The notes below the pieces were generated by a model, which saw only the letters and a list, made by a program, of their open reading frames with translations, had not been told where the DNA came from and did no database searches. From Actinomycetes bacterium (lineage in GTDB: Bacteria > Actinomycetota > Thermoleophilia > BMS3ABIN01): DNA of 47,636 nt. Location of the stretch: NCBI GenBank assembly GCA_021791195.1, contig JAJYXB010000002.1:1-47636 (forward strand), read 5' to 3'. Below are positions 16,956 to 24,603 of the stretch, one piece after another (the first letter of the stretch is position 1; every line of letters starts with the position of its first letter). The position numbers were made by a program, and so were the translations under genes.

Positions 16956-18038
16956 CTAGCTGGCAAGCTTGTCGGGCTTGCGCGCCGGGTTGGCCGACAT
17001 TGGGCAGTAAGGAAGCTTCTTCTCGCAACGGATGAAGAGGTCGACGGCTTCCGGATCGAACTGGATGCCCCGGTTCTCAAGCAGCTGGCTGTGCGCTTCC
17101 CCGGGGGATAGCGCCTTGCGGTATGGCCGGTTCGAGGTCATGGCATCATAGGCATCGGCGACCGCCATCAGCCTGGCGCCCAGGGGGATCGCGTCACCGG
17201 CAATGCCCTCGGGGTAGCCGCTGCCGCCATAACGCTCATGGTGGTAACGGACCATCGCCAGGATCTCCTCGTCCTTGATCACCGGCTTGAGGATCTTCTC
17301 CCCGATGACGGAATGCCGCTTGATCTGTTCGAATTCCCCGCCGCTGAGCTTGCCTGGTTTATGCAGGATTTCTTCCGGAACACCGATCTTGCCGATATCG
17401 TGCAGCAGGCCGGCCAGGCGGATCCTGCCCACCTCATCCTCGCCGAGCCCCATTTCCCGGGCCAGCGTGACGGTCACCTCGGTGACCCGCCGCGAGTGAC
17501 CGTTGGTGTAGGTATCCTTGGCTTCCAGCGCTTCCACCAGCGCCTGGATGGCTCCCAGCGAGGTCTCGCGGATCTGGGCGGTCTGCTCCTCAACCTTCTG
17601 CTCGAGGAACTCGCGATGCTCCCGGTTTGAGAGGACCAGTTCACGCTTTTCCAGCGCCCGCTCGACGCTCAGCTGGACCTCTTCCAGGTTGAACGGCTTC
17701 ATGATGTAGTCGTGCGCTCCCAGCCGCATGGCGTGCACCGCCGTGCTCGTGTCGGCTACGGCGGTCAGCATGATCACGCCGGTATCCGGCCACCAGGACA
17801 TCACTTCTCCGAGCAGGTCGATGCCCGACCGGTCCGGCATCATGATATCGCTGAGAACAAGATCGATGGTGCCGCTTTTAAGCTGGGTCACGGCGGCGCT
17901 TACATCGGCCGCCTGCACGCATTCATATCCATTGCCGCCGAGCGCCCGGGCGAGGATATCCCTCACCGTGGGTTCGTCGTCCACGATCAGCAGTCTGCTT
18001 TTTCGACCTTCCAAAACCATTGCCACCCCACCTCTCAC
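16956..18038 (-). CDS. Response regulator with HD-GYP domain
   Basis: An N-terminal receiver domain (about residues 14-130) has the phosphorylated Asp in LVLSDIMMPDRSG, the Thr in MLTA and the Lys in YIMKPF. A helical linker leads to an HD-GYP domain (about 165-340) with HSRRV, LLHDIGKIGVPEEIL, RYHHERYGGSGYPEG and ADAYDAMTSNRPYR. HD-GYP proteins degrade cyclic di-GMP or bind it, so this is an output of an unseen sensor kinase and a counterpart to the GGDEF protein at 38354. The annotated start is GTG; an ATG at 18020 with AGAGGTGG upstream is as likely. No kinase gene is adjacent. The upstream stretch 18039-18327 shows no gene or clear promoter. Confidence 0.92.
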   Translation of the reverse strand: MRGGVAMVLEGRKSRLLIVDDEPTVRDILARALGGNGYECVQAADVSAAVTQLKSGTIDLVLSDIMMPDRSGIDLLGEVMSWWPDTGVIMLTAVADTSTAVHAMRLGAHDYIMKPFNLEEVQLSVERALEKRELVLSNREHREFLEQKVEEQTAQIRETSLGAIQALVEALEAKDTYTNGHSRRVTEVTVTLAREMGLGEDEVGRIRLAGLLHDIGKIGVPEEILHKPGKLSGGEFEQIKRHSVIGEKILKPVIKDEEILAMVRYHHERYGGSGYPEGIAGDAIPLGARLMAVADAYDAMTSNRPYRKALSPGEAHSQLLENRGIQFDPEAVDLFIRCEKKLPYCPMSANPARKPDKLAS

Positions 18039-18339
18039 CTGCCTTGATTACCAAGCTCCGATCTGTGCCGGCAAGCGCCATAAAGCCTGAATGTCCGTGT
18101 TTTCCGGGCCTTTTCTGATGTTGGCTGATTAAACCGGGCCAGTCATCACATTTTGGCTCTGCCGGGAAAGCCGGACCCAAATTCCGGCTACGCTGACACA
18201 ATCGGCAATAATAACGGCACGCTTTAAGGAATAGATTCCACTGCGGCTGCAAGCAGGCGCCAGCCGTTTGCCTTTTGCGGAAATGGTTATTAGATTAATG
18301 CCGTCAGATCAACCCGCTGTTGGAAGGATGCCCGCAATC

Positions 18340-18966
18340 ATGGATGTGCTGGACGCAATCAGGAACCGCCGCAGCCACAGGGCCTTTCTGGACCGGCCGG
18401 TGGAGCGGGAGAAAATCGAAACCATCCTCGATGCCGCGCACTGGGCGCCGTCGCCGGCCAACTCACAGCCCTGGGAATTCGTGGTAGTGACCGGTAAACG
18501 GGCCCGGCGCCGCCTGTATGAGCTATCCGAAGAGGCCAAGCGCAGCGGCCGGATCGAGGTGCGTGGCTTCAGCTATGTGCGACCGATGCCGGCGGAACTC
18601 GAAACGCCGGAAGATGCCGCGAAGTCAGTCCGGAATTACCCCCTCGGCTTCCTGGCCAAGGTTCCCGTCATTTTCGGCATCGTCGGCCTGCCACTTGCTG
18701 CCATACGCCAGGCAAGCTTCCAGGAAACACGCGACGCCTATAAATATTCCTGCGGCGCCGTGATCCAGAACATGCTGCTGACCTGTGAAGCTCTCGGACT
18801 GGGCAGCCTTTGGTTCACATTCTTCGACCCTGAACTGGCGCCCCGGTACCTGCAGGTAGACCGCGGCAAGCATCTTGTGGCGATGGTGCTGGCCGGTTAC
18901 CCGGCGGCGGCGCCCAAGCCGCCGGGGCGCCAGCCCCTGAAAACCAAGGTCCGCTGGATCGAGTAA
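18340..18966 (+). CDS. Nitroreductase family protein
   Basis: This FMN-dependent oxidoreductase of the nitroreductase fold begins MDVLDAIRNRRSHRAF, and the FMN phosphate-binding Arg/Ser region is RNRRSHRAF. The block HWAPSPANSQPWEFVVV is the second FMN contact, and CEALGLGSLWF lies near the C-terminus. At about 208 residues it is family-sized. The start at 18340 gives the usual N-terminus; ATG at 18328 directly follows GGAAGG and cannot be excluded. Its stop overlaps the next gene's ATG by one base (TAATG), so the two flavoenzymes are coupled. The substrate is unknown; quinones, nitroaromatics or flavins are typical. Confidence 0.88.
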   Translation: MDVLDAIRNRRSHRAFLDRPVEREKIETILDAAHWAPSPANSQPWEFVVVTGKRARRRLYELSEEAKRSGRIEVRGFSYVRPMPAELETPEDAAKSVRNYPLGFLAKVPVIFGIVGLPLAAIRQASFQETRDAYKYSCGAVIQNMLLTCEALGLGSLWFTFFDPELAPRYLQVDRGKHLVAMVLAGYPAAAPKPPGRQPLKTKVRWIE

Positions 18967-19553
18967 TGGTCCTGGTCCTGGGCATACTCGGCAGCCCCCG
19001 GCGCGGGGGCAACTCGGAAATCCTGCTGGACCGGGCGCTGGCTGGCGCCGCCGATGCCAGCGCGGAGATTGAGAGGCTGCATCCGGCCTCGCTCAGGATC
19101 GCCGGCTGCACCGAATGCAATGACTGTTACGCGCTGGGCGAGTGCAGTACGGCCGATGACATGGACCGGGTCTATGCGGCGCTGGAACGGGCGGACCGGA
19201 TCGTCGTCGCCTCGCCGATTTTTTTCATGAGCTTTCCGGCGCAGCTGAAAGCCGTGATCGACCGGACACAGAAATACTGGGCGCTCAAGTACATCCTGCG
19301 GGAGCCATTTCCCCGGCCGGCCGGCTCCCCCCCGCGCTACGGCGCGTATATCGGGGTGGGCGCCACGAAGGGCAAGGTGCTGTTCGACGGCGCCAGGCTG
19401 ACGTTGAAATATTTCTTCGATGCCATCGCGGTCGAGCCCCGGGAAGAGCTCTACGTGCTGGTAAGAGGGATCGACGAGCAAGGTGAGATCAGGGAAAGAG
19501 AACAGGCGCTGGAGGATGCGTACCGGACCGGCGCGGCCCTCGCCCGGCTTTAG
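18966..19553 (+). CDS. NAD(P)H-dependent FMN reductase / flavodoxin-like protein
   Basis: This 195-residue protein of the NADPH-dependent FMN reductase (iron-sulfur flavoprotein-like) family has the N-terminal FMN phosphate loop GILGSPRRGGNSE. It also has ASPIFFMSFPAQLKAVIDR, the segment that holds the isoalloxazine ring. The cysteine cluster CTECNDCYALGEC (about residues 48-60) matches the compact Cys motif of archaeal and anaerobic iron-sulfur flavoproteins, so an iron-sulfur cluster is possible. It is coupled to the nitroreductase gene (one-base overlap) and converges on the zinc-ribbon gene that follows. Confidence 0.86.
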   Translation: MVLVLGILGSPRRGGNSEILLDRALAGAADASAEIERLHPASLRIAGCTECNDCYALGECSTADDMDRVYAALERADRIVVASPIFFMSFPAQLKAVIDRTQKYWALKYILREPFPRPAGSPPRYGAYIGVGATKGKVLFDGARLTLKYFFDAIAVEPREELYVLVRGIDEQGEIREREQALEDAYRTGAALARL

Positions 19554-19574
19554 CCCGCCAGGAGCGGAGCCCCT

Positions 19575-19937
19575 CTAGCCCGCCTGATCGAAAATGCCGG
19601 CCCGCGCGGGGCCGGCGCCGTCCTGGCCGGCAGACTCCTGTTCGCCGCGGCGGCGCTCGATCCGTCCCAGCTCATCCTGTACGATCCTCTTGTCCACGAC
19701 GATCCTGACGCCGGACATCCTGGCGGCAAGCTCATCGCAGCGGCGTCTTAGAAAGGGCATCTCGCGGTCGACTACCAGCAGCTTCTGCGCGCCGCTCTCT
19801 ACGAAAGCTGACCTGAACCCGCAGAATTTGCAAGCCGAGAATTCGCGCAGCGAAGTGACTATTTTCTGGTGTCCACAATATGGGCAACGCAGCTCTTTCA
19901 TTTTTTCAATATACAGCTTGGCCAGTGGACGTGGCAT
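19575..19937 (-). CDS. Zinc-ribbon protein, unknown function
   Basis: This 120-residue protein has two CxxC knuckles (Cys18/Cys21 in CPYCG and Cys36/Cys39 in CKFCG) forming a zinc ribbon. A charged helical region with REMPFLRRRCDELAARM follows, then a low-complexity tail. A later ATG (19901, MKELRC) would give a more compact protein, but neither start has a strong ribosome site; AGGG lies about 10 bases before the first. It converges with the flavin reductase gene, 21 bases apart. No function can be assigned. Confidence 0.65.
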   Translation of the reverse strand: MPRPLAKLYIEKMKELRCPYCGHQKIVTSLREFSACKFCGFRSAFVESGAQKLLVVDREMPFLRRRCDELAARMSGVRIVVDKRIVQDELGRIERRRGEQESAGQDGAGPARAGIFDQAG

Positions 19938-19986
19938 CGGGGTTTACCCTGAAAAGCATATTTCCGCGAAAACCGGGTAATATACT

Positions 19987-20014
19987 TTGACAGTCTGCTT
20001 CTTATTGGTAGTAA
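19987..20014 (+). promoter_or_regulatory. Candidate promoter of the cytochrome b5-like gene
   Basis: A perfect TTGACA (19987-19992) is followed after 16 bases by TAGTAA (20009-20014). It would start transcription near 20021 and give a leader of about 105 bases, in which I see no known element. Confidence 0.4.
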
Positions 20015-20125
20015 ACAATCATTTTGTGACATTGCCGGGCAAGCCGGCGACGAAGGCGACGGACTGATGCCGCCCGCCGGCTGAAGCGGTGAATAGGCAT
20101 GTCCTGCTCAAGGAGAGGATGGCTG

Positions 20126-20356
20126 ATGAGAAAATTCTCGCTGGAGGAGCTGAAACGGTTTAGCGGTGAAAACGGCGGACCCGTCTATCTTGCCTGTAAC
20201 GGCAAGGTATACGACGTTTCCGCCAGCCCGTTATGGGAAGACGGCCAGCATCAGGAAGAACACGAGGCTGGCATGGACCTGACGGCGGAGATGGCCGGCG
20301 CCCCCCATGAACCGGACCTGCTCGACGACTTTCCCGTAGTCGGCGAACTCGAGTAG
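20126..20356 (+). CDS. Small cytochrome b5-like heme-binding protein
   Basis: This 76-residue protein begins MRKFSLEELKRFSGENG. It carries the short prokaryotic cytochrome b5 domain: PVYLACNGKVYDVS, then DGQHQEEHEAGMDLT, where the His residues are candidate heme ligands, and GAPHEPDLL. The HPGG motif of eukaryotic cytochrome b5 is absent, as is usual in this bacterial group. It has no signal peptide or membrane anchor, so it should be a soluble electron carrier or heme protein. The ATG at 20126 is chosen because AGGAGAGG lies just upstream; a longer frame to 20099 is unlikely. Its stop is one base from the CCA end of tRNA-Asn on the other strand. Confidence 0.82.
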   Translation: MRKFSLEELKRFSGENGGPVYLACNGKVYDVSASPLWEDGQHQEEHEAGMDLTAEMAGAPHEPDLLDDFPVVGELE

Positions 20357-20357
20357 C

Positions 20358-20432
20358 TGGCTCCTCGGGCAGGACTCGAACCTGCAACAAACCGGTTAAC
20401 AGCCGGTTGCTCTACCATTGAGCTACCGAGGA
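20358..20432 (-). tRNA. tRNA-Asn (anticodon GTT)
   Basis: On the minus strand the acceptor stem pairs TCCTCGG with CCGAGGA, the D arm is GCTCAATGGTAGAGC, the anticodon arm ACCGG/CCGGT encloses CTGTTAA (anticodon GTT), the T arm contains GGTTCGAGTCC, and CCA is encoded at 20360-20358. Confidence 0.95.
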
Positions 20433-20497
20433 GCGTTAAATGGAGTCCCTGCATTATAGTTTGGCCCAAAGCGGCTTTTCAAGAAACATGCGGGCAT

Positions 20498-20522
20498 AAA
20501 AAAATCTCTGCGTCCACAGAGA
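20498..20522 (-). terminator. Intrinsic terminator of rpoD
   Basis: The stem TCTCTG/CAGAGA with a 6-base loop is followed on the minus strand by seven T residues, 37 bases past the rpoD stop. Confidence 0.9.
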
Positions 20523-20558
20523 CCTGACGACCCGCCCAGACTGATTACCCGGCGCCGC

Positions 20559-21671
20559 CTACTCGAGGAACTCCCTGAGCTTCTGCGATTCGCGGTAACT
20601 CTTGAGCTTTACCAGGGTCTTGGCTTCGATCTGCCGGATGCGCTCCCTCGTCACCCCGAACTTCTGTCCTACTTCCTCCAGCGTTCGCGGATGCTCTCCC
20701 TTGAGCCCGAAGCGCAGCTCGATCACTTTCCGCTCGCGGTGGGTCAGGCTGCCGAGGACATCGGCCAGGTCCTCTTTCTGCATGATGTCGGATACCGCCT
20801 CCATCGGCGCCACCGCATCGCTGTCCTCGATGAAGTCGCCCAGCTGGCTGTCCTCTTCCTCGCCGATGGGCGTTTCCAGCGACACCGGCTCCTGCGAGAT
20901 CTTGAGGATCTCGCGCACCTTTTCCGGCGTGGTGTCCATCTCCCTGGCGATCTCAAAAGGCGTCGGCTCGCGGCCCTTGTCCTGCAGCAGCTGCCGCTGC
21001 ACACGGATGAGCTTGTTGATCGTCTCGACCATGTGCACCGGGATGCGGATGGTGCGCGCCTGATCGGCGATGGCCCTGGTGATCGCCTGCCTGATCCACC
21101 AGGTGGCATAAGTGGAGAATTTGTAACCTTTGCGGTAATCGAATTTCTCCACCGCGCGGATCAGCCCCAGATTGCCTTCCTGGATCAGGTCGAGGAACAG
21201 CATGCCACGCCCGACGTACCGCTTGGCAATGCTGACCACGAGCCTCAGGTTCGCCTGGATCAGTTTCCGCTTGGCTTCCATGTCCTGCCGTTCGATCCGT
21301 TTTGCCAGCGCCACCTCTTCCTCCGCGGTAAGCAGCGGCACGCGGCCGATCTCCTTCAGGTAAAGGCGTACGGGGTCGCTGGTGGGTGTCTTGACCGAGA
21401 GGTCAAGACGGCTGAGGATCTCTTCCTCCTCCGCTTTCGGGTCGGCTTCCACCCGCGGCATTAACAGGTCGTCATCGTCCTCAACCACCTCGATGCCCAT
21501 GTCCAGCAGGATCGAGTAGATGTTCTCGATCTGTTCCGTGGAGAGGTCGACGTCCTGCAGCACGTCGGCGACCCGGTCGGCAGAAAGGTAGCCGTGTTCC
21601 CGGCCCTCGTTGATCAGATCGCGGACTTCGTCGATGCCCAGCTCGTCGGAATGGTTCATCTCAGGTCTCAT
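20559..21671 (-). CDS. rpoD: Primary sigma factor RpoD/SigA
   Basis: This is the housekeeping sigma-70 factor. It has 370 residues: a region 1.1-like N-terminus (residues 1-70, acidic), region 1.2, and region 2 with [36 protein letters not shown] and [20 protein letters not shown] for -10 recognition. Region 3 contains [13 protein letters not shown], and the region 4 helix-turn-helix [20 protein letters not shown] reads the -35 box. The start overlaps dnaG by 11 bases, so primase and sigma factor are co-transcribed as in the classical macromolecular synthesis operon. Confidence 0.97.
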   Translation of the reverse strand: MRPEMNHSDELGIDEVRDLINEGREHGYLSADRVADVLQDVDLSTEQIENIYSILLDMGIEVVEDDDDLLMPRVEADPKAEEEEILSRLDLSVKTPTSDPVRLYLKEIGRVPLLTAEEEVALAKRIERQDMEAKRKLIQANLRLVVSIAKRYVGRGMLFLDLIQEGNLGLIRAVEKFDYRKGYKFSTYATWWIRQAITRAIADQARTIRIPVHMVETINKLIRVQRQLLQDKGREPTPFEIAREMDTTPEKVREILKISQEPVSLETPIGEEEDSQLGDFIEDSDAVAPMEAVSDIMQKEDLADVLGSLTHRERKVIELRFGLKGEHPRTLEEVGQKFGVTRERIRQIEAKTLVKLKSYRESQKLREFLE

Positions 21672-23439
21672 AAGCCCCTGCCTGGATCAGCTCGATGATT
21701 TCACGTCGATGCGCCTCGAGGCGGCAGAGCTCACGGAAGTTCTCGGAATCATCGTCGTCGTCGGTGAGATTTTTCTTGAGGGCATTGATGCGCCGGGAAA
21801 TCTCGGCTTCGGAGAGCCGGAAGTAGAGTTCGTGAAGGGCGCCGGCGGAAGAGCCGTCGCCGGCATTGGACCTGATGAGAAGCTCGGGCAGGACGGAGCC
21901 CGCTCCGTCAAGGTCGGAAACAGGCGTGGCGGGGACAGACCCGGTTTGACCCCCAAGTCTCTCCCTGACCCAGTGAAACGCCGACCGCGTCGGCGCCGTC
22001 GTAAAATAGGCGTCGGTCATGTCCCGCAAATACCTTCTGGCCTCCCCAGGGTGTGCCAGACACTGACTGAGGAAATCCCTCTCGATGATCTCCTCGTGAG
22101 ATAAAACCCGCCGTCGAGCCTCTTCCCCGGACCCCGATCGCGCAAAATTGGTCGACTCCATTAAGTATGCCACATTTTCAGGGCTAAGGCGGAGCCGGTC
22201 CGCGATGACCCTGAGCTGCTCGTCGCGTTCCAGCGATCCGGCGGCTTCGGGAATGATTTCCTTGAGCAAGTCAAGCGCCCGGCTGCGTCCTTCGGCAGAG
22301 TCCAGATCCGCTCCGGAAAGCTCCGCCTGGACCTGGTATTGTAGCAACGACGGAGCGCCAGCAACAAGTTTCCCGAAGGCGGCCGGGCCGTCATCCATCA
22401 TCATCAAATCGGCCGGGTCGCGACCCGCGGGCATTTGCACCACCCGCACGGACAGCGCCAGTGCCCGCGCCAGCTTCAACGCCCGCAGCATCGCCTTCTG
22501 GCCAGCGGCATCGGCGTCAAACGCCAGGTAGACATTCTTGGTGAAACGTGATATTTCCCGCAACTGCTGTTCGGTGAGCGCGGTGCCCATCGACGCCACG
22601 GCGTTTTCGATGTTCGCCTGGCTGAGCGCCAGCACATCGGTGTAGCCTTCGACGATGTAGACGCAGTCGGCGCGGGTGATGGCCTGGCGGGCGTTTCCGA
22701 GCCCAAAAACGAGACTGCTTTTATGGTAGAGGTCCGTTTCGGGTGAATTCAGGTATTTGGGCTTGCTGTCGTCCAGCACGCGCGCGCCGAAGCCGAGCAC
22801 GCGGCCGCGATGATCGGTGAAGGGGAACATCAGCCGGCCGCGGAACCGGTCGTAAGCGCGGCCGTTCCGCGATGACGAAAGCCCGGCGCCCAGCAGCTCG
22901 GCTGGCGAATAGCCCTTGCCGGCCGCGGCCTGGGTAAGCGACTGGCCGCCCGCCGGCGAGAATCCCAGCCGGAACCGCTCCACTACTTCCGGCTGGAAAC
23001 CGCGGCGCTTGAGATAATCCCGGGCGGCGGCGGCCGACTTCGATTCGCGCAGGTAGCGAGAATAATACGTAGCCGCCTGGTCCAGGAGCGACAGCGTCCG
23101 TTCGCGGCGTCTGAGCCGTTCCTCCTGCCCCGGCGAGCTCTGCTCGAACTCCAGCCTGACGACATACTTGTCGGCCAGCATCCGCACCGCGTCGGCGAAA
23201 TCAAGCCCCTCCTTCTTCTCGACGAAAGTGAAGACGTTGCCGCCTTCGCCGCAGCCAAAGCAGTAATATACTTTTTCCACCGGGTCAACCGAGAACGAAG
23301 CCGTCTTCTCGCCGTGGAACGGGCAGCGCCCCATGTAATTGGCGCCGGTCTTCTTCAGGGTCGTGTAAGGCGCCACGATCTCGAGCATGTCGCAGGCGTC
23401 CCGCACAGCCTGGATGGAGCTTTGCCTGATCAGCGCCAT
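21661..23439 (-). CDS. dnaG: DNA primase
   Basis: DnaG lays RNA primers for replication. The 592 residues contain a CHC2 zinc finger (Cys39, His42, Cys60, Cys63), the catalytic core with [20 protein letters not shown], and the TOPRIM domain with [12 protein letters not shown] and [14 protein letters not shown] variable C-terminal helicase-interaction region follows. The gene is flanked by dgt (3 bases upstream) and rpoD (11-base overlap downstream) on the same strand, giving the order dgt-dnaG-rpoD. Confidence 0.97.
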   Translation of the reverse strand: MALIRQSSIQAVRDACDMLEIVAPYTTLKKTGANYMGRCPFHGEKTASFSVDPVEKVYYCFGCGEGGNVFTFVEKKEGLDFADAVRMLADKYVVRLEFEQSSPGQEERLRRRERTLSLLDQAATYYSRYLRESKSAAAARDYLKRRGFQPEVVERFRLGFSPAGGQSLTQAAAGKGYSPAELLGAGLSSSRNGRAYDRFRGRLMFPFTDHRGRVLGFGARVLDDSKPKYLNSPETDLYHKSSLVFGLGNARQAITRADCVYIVEGYTDVLALSQANIENAVASMGTALTEQQLREISRFTKNVYLAFDADAAGQKAMLRALKLARALALSVRVVQMPAGRDPADLMMMDDGPAAFGKLVAGAPSLLQYQVQAELSGADLDSAEGRSRALDLLKEIIPEAAGSLERDEQLRVIADRLRLSPENVAYLMESTNFARSGSGEEARRRVLSHEEIIERDFLSQCLAHPGEARRYLRDMTDAYFTTAPTRSAFHWVRERLGGQTGSVPATPVSDLDGAGSVLPELLIRSNAGDGSSAGALHELYFRLSEAEISRRINALKKNLTDDDDDSENFRELCRLEAHRREIIELIQAGAYET

Positions 23440-23442
23440 GAA

Positions 23443-24468
23443 CTACTCATAATTGCCCTCCCACCCCTGCGGCAGGAAGACGTTCTTGAACGTGCGGATG
23501 GCGAACTGATCGGTCATCCCGGCGATATAATCGGTCACCTTGACGGCTTGGCTGTTCTGGCCGGCACCGGTCCATTCGGGCAACAGCTCCGGATGTTCCA
23601 TGTAATAATCAAACAGATTATCAACCACCATCCGCACGCGGCGCATCTCCCTGCTGGCGACCGAGCCCAGATAGACGCGCTCGAACAGGAAATTGCGCAG
23701 GCTGTTCATGGCGCTTTTCATCCCCGGACTCTGGAAGATCCCGTCCCGGCCGCGGCTGGTGTCGACCAGGTCGTGCACCAGCGCATCGATGCGGCGGCTG
23801 CAGCTCTCGCCCAGCAAGGCGATCTCGTCCCGCGGCAGGTCGCCGGCGCCGATGATGCCGGCCCTGAGCGCGTCATCGATGTCATGGTTAATGTAGGCGA
23901 TGCGGTCAGCCAGACGCACGATCCGGCCCTCCAGCGACGCCGGCATGGTCTCGCCGGTATGGTTGAGGATGCCGTCCTCCACCTCGCGGCAGAGATTAAG
24001 CCCGCGGCCGCCGCCCTCCAGCTCCTTGACCACGCGCAAACTCTGGCGATGATGCTCGAACAGATGACCGGTGCGCCGGAAAAGGGCGTCCGAGAGGGCC
24101 TCCTCCCCCATGTGGCCAAACGGCGTGTGTCCCAGATCGTGTCCCAGGCTGACCGCTTCAGCCAGGTCTTCGTTCAGGCCCAGGGCGCGCGCCGCGGTTC
24201 GGGAGATGCCCGACACTTCCAGCGTGTGCGTCAGCCGGGTGCGGAAATGATCGCCTTCGGGCGCGATGAATACCTGGGTCTTGTGCTTCAGCCGGCGGAA
24301 GCTTTTGCTGTGGACGATGCGGTCGCGGTCGCGCTGGAAGCACGTCCTGAGGCTGCAGGGCTCTTCCGGACAGGCGCGGCCGAGACTCTGGGCAGCCCTC
24401 ACCGCAAACTTGGAAAGATGAGCCTCCTCCCAGCCTTCGTTCTGTGATTTGGAGACCTTGGATGTCAT
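23443..24468 (-). CDS. dgt: Deoxyguanosinetriphosphate triphosphohydrolase-like protein
   Basis: This HD-domain dNTP triphosphohydrolase probably controls dNTP pools. Metal-binding motifs are THTLEVSGI (first His) and LGHDLGHTPFGHMGE (the HD pair and following His). The N-terminal CFQRDRDRIVHSKSFRRLKHKTQVF block is diagnostic. The 341-residue size matches the short type-2 form. A patch of three cysteines (CPEEPCSLRTC) near residue 35 is typical of the family. It precedes dnaG by 3 bases, an association common in Actinomycetota and Firmicutes. Confidence 0.93.
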   Translation of the reverse strand: MTSKVSKSQNEGWEEAHLSKFAVRAAQSLGRACPEEPCSLRTCFQRDRDRIVHSKSFRRLKHKTQVFIAPEGDHFRTRLTHTLEVSGISRTAARALGLNEDLAEAVSLGHDLGHTPFGHMGEEALSDALFRRTGHLFEHHRQSLRVVKELEGGGRGLNLCREVEDGILNHTGETMPASLEGRIVRLADRIAYINHDIDDALRAGIIGAGDLPRDEIALLGESCSRRIDALVHDLVDTSRGRDGIFQSPGMKSAMNSLRNFLFERVYLGSVASREMRRVRMVVDNLFDYYMEHPELLPEWTGAGQNSQAVKVTDYIAGMTDQFAIRTFKNVFLPQGWEGNYE

Positions 24469-24546
24469 GTTGATCCCGGATGCAGTGATGTTAAGACCAA
24501 TATAGCGGTCCGGCCGGACAGAAAAAAGAGGCGCCGGCGCCAGAGG

Positions 24547-24578
24547 ACAAAACAGGCCGGAGTCCAGTCCGGCCTGTT
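24547..24578 (-). terminator. Intrinsic terminator of ppdK
   Basis: A perfect 11-bp stem (AACAGGCCGGA/TCCGGCCTGTT) with a 6-base loop lies 26 bases past the ppdK stop, followed on the minus strand by TTTTGTCC. It separates ppdK from dgt. Confidence 0.85.
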
Positions 24579-24603
24579 GCTATTCCAGAATCGTGACGCT
24601 GAG

